A stretch of DNA of 6,029 bases. Source: Candidatus Saccharimonadia bacterium. Its GTDB lineage: Bacteria > Patescibacteriota > Saccharimonadia > Saccharimonadales > 2-12-FULL-41-12. Both the position numbers and the translations under genes were made by a program. The stretch's first letter is position 1. Every line of letters starts with the position of its first letter. The stretch lies in contig JALQXV010000008.1 in assembly GCA_023263015.1 (NCBI GenBank), positions 1 through 6,029 of the forward strand. Reading direction: 5' to 3'. The notes under the pieces were generated by a model that saw only the letters and a list, made by a program, of their open reading frames with translations, was not told the DNA's origin and searched no databases. Positions 5,622 to 6,029 of this stretch are shown here, piece by piece.

Positions 5622-6029
5622 TTACAGAGTACGTGCAACCGTTTCTTGGGTATAGAATTCGAGACGGTCGTCTTCTTGGAGGTCTACGCGCGAGGTGGAT
5701 TTAAAGCTCACACCGCACATTTCCCCTTCGATGATTTCTTTGGCTTCTTGAGGGCCACGCTTTAGGCCAGTGATTTCGACTTCGGCGATTACATCATCAC
5801 CACGCTTTACAGTGGCGAGTGCTGGTGAAACAAGCTTGCCCTTAGTAACTTCGCCACCACAGATGACTTCGGTTTTGGTGATTTTAAAAATACCTTTGAC
5901 TTGGAGGCGACCTAAGTCAGTTCTGACAATTTCTGGTGGTAGTAGCTGAGTTAATTCAGCTTTTGCGTCGTCAATTAACTCGTAAATGATCTTAAACATG
6001 CGAATTGATGTTCGGTCACGACTGGCGAG
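5622..6029 (-). CDS. infB: Translation initiation factor IF-2, C-terminal part (partial)
   Basis: The frame is open to the window edge and gives the last 135 residues; the GTPase and earlier domains lie outside the window. IF-2 is the GTPase that brings fMet-tRNA to the 30S subunit and promotes subunit joining. The visible part starts within the domain 3 to C2 linker region (IRMFKIIYELIDDAK), where the family has the pattern IRxYxIIYxLIDDVK. It continues through the C2 barrel: VKGIFKITK, then GGEVTKGKL (compare the family's GCYVTEGKI), VEITGLKRGPQEAKEIIEG and CGVSF. C2 recognises the formyl-methionyl end of the initiator tRNA. The internal Met at 5999 is not the start, because the alignable sequence continues upstream of it. 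rbfA, the usual downstream partner of infB, is absent; the next gene is the 550-residue membrane protein. Confidence 0.95.
   Translation of the reverse strand, partial: LASRDRTSIRMFKIIYELIDDAKAELTQLLPPEIVRTDLGRLQVKGIFKITKTEVICGGEVTKGKLVSPALATVKRGDDVIAEVEITGLKRGPQEAKEIIEGEMCGVSFKSTSRVDLQEDDRLEFYTQETVARTL

Overview
The window looks like a piece of chromosome from a Candidate Phyla Radiation (Patescibacteria) bacterium, most likely a Saccharibacteria (TM7) member. Three things suggest this. The peptide deformylase has the sequence style I associate with that group, with the motif GVALAAVQ and a very conserved EGCLS to QHEIDH core. The methionyl-tRNA formyltransferase opens with FFGNERLATG instead of the usual FAGTPxFA. 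There is also a small DUF5663-type protein, a family I know mainly from CPR genomes. TGA is an ordinary stop here (the deformylase ends in TGA), which argues against the TGA-recoded Gracilibacteria/Absconditabacteria. The lineage call is from memory and could not be searched.

Layout. Positions 1-57 (+) are probably the last codons of priA. They are followed by def (102-686, +) and fmt (646-1566, +), which overlap by 41 nt; priA-def-fmt is a classic gene order. Convergent to them, and transcribed leftwards from the right edge, is a minus-strand series: infB 3' end (5622-6029), a 550-residue proline/asparagine-rich protein with a C-terminal membrane anchor (3954-5606), a 626-residue coiled-coil single-pass membrane protein with a LysM-like tail (1961-3841), and the DUF5663-like protein (1573-1926). 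The two gene groups meet tail to tail with only 6 bp between stop codons. A strong hairpin plus U-tract for the minus-strand transcript lies inside the last codons of fmt.

How it fits together. Def, Fmt and IF-2 all serve initiation with formyl-methionine: Fmt formylates Met-tRNAi, IF-2 brings it to the ribosome, and Def removes the formyl group from the new protein. Between these housekeeping genes sit two large, acidic, low-complexity membrane proteins of unknown function plus a small helical protein. The 550-residue gene begins 15 bp after the infB stop and so is probably co-transcribed with it. The 626-residue gene follows a 112-bp gap with possible promoter elements. These proteins are the least understood part of the window. 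Their architecture (long cytoplasmic coiled coil or disordered region, one membrane span, short outer part) suggests cell-envelope or scaffold roles, but no function can be assigned from sequence alone. I see no tRNA, rRNA, CRISPR array, insertion sequence or other mobile element, and no gene-free stretch longer than about 112 bp.
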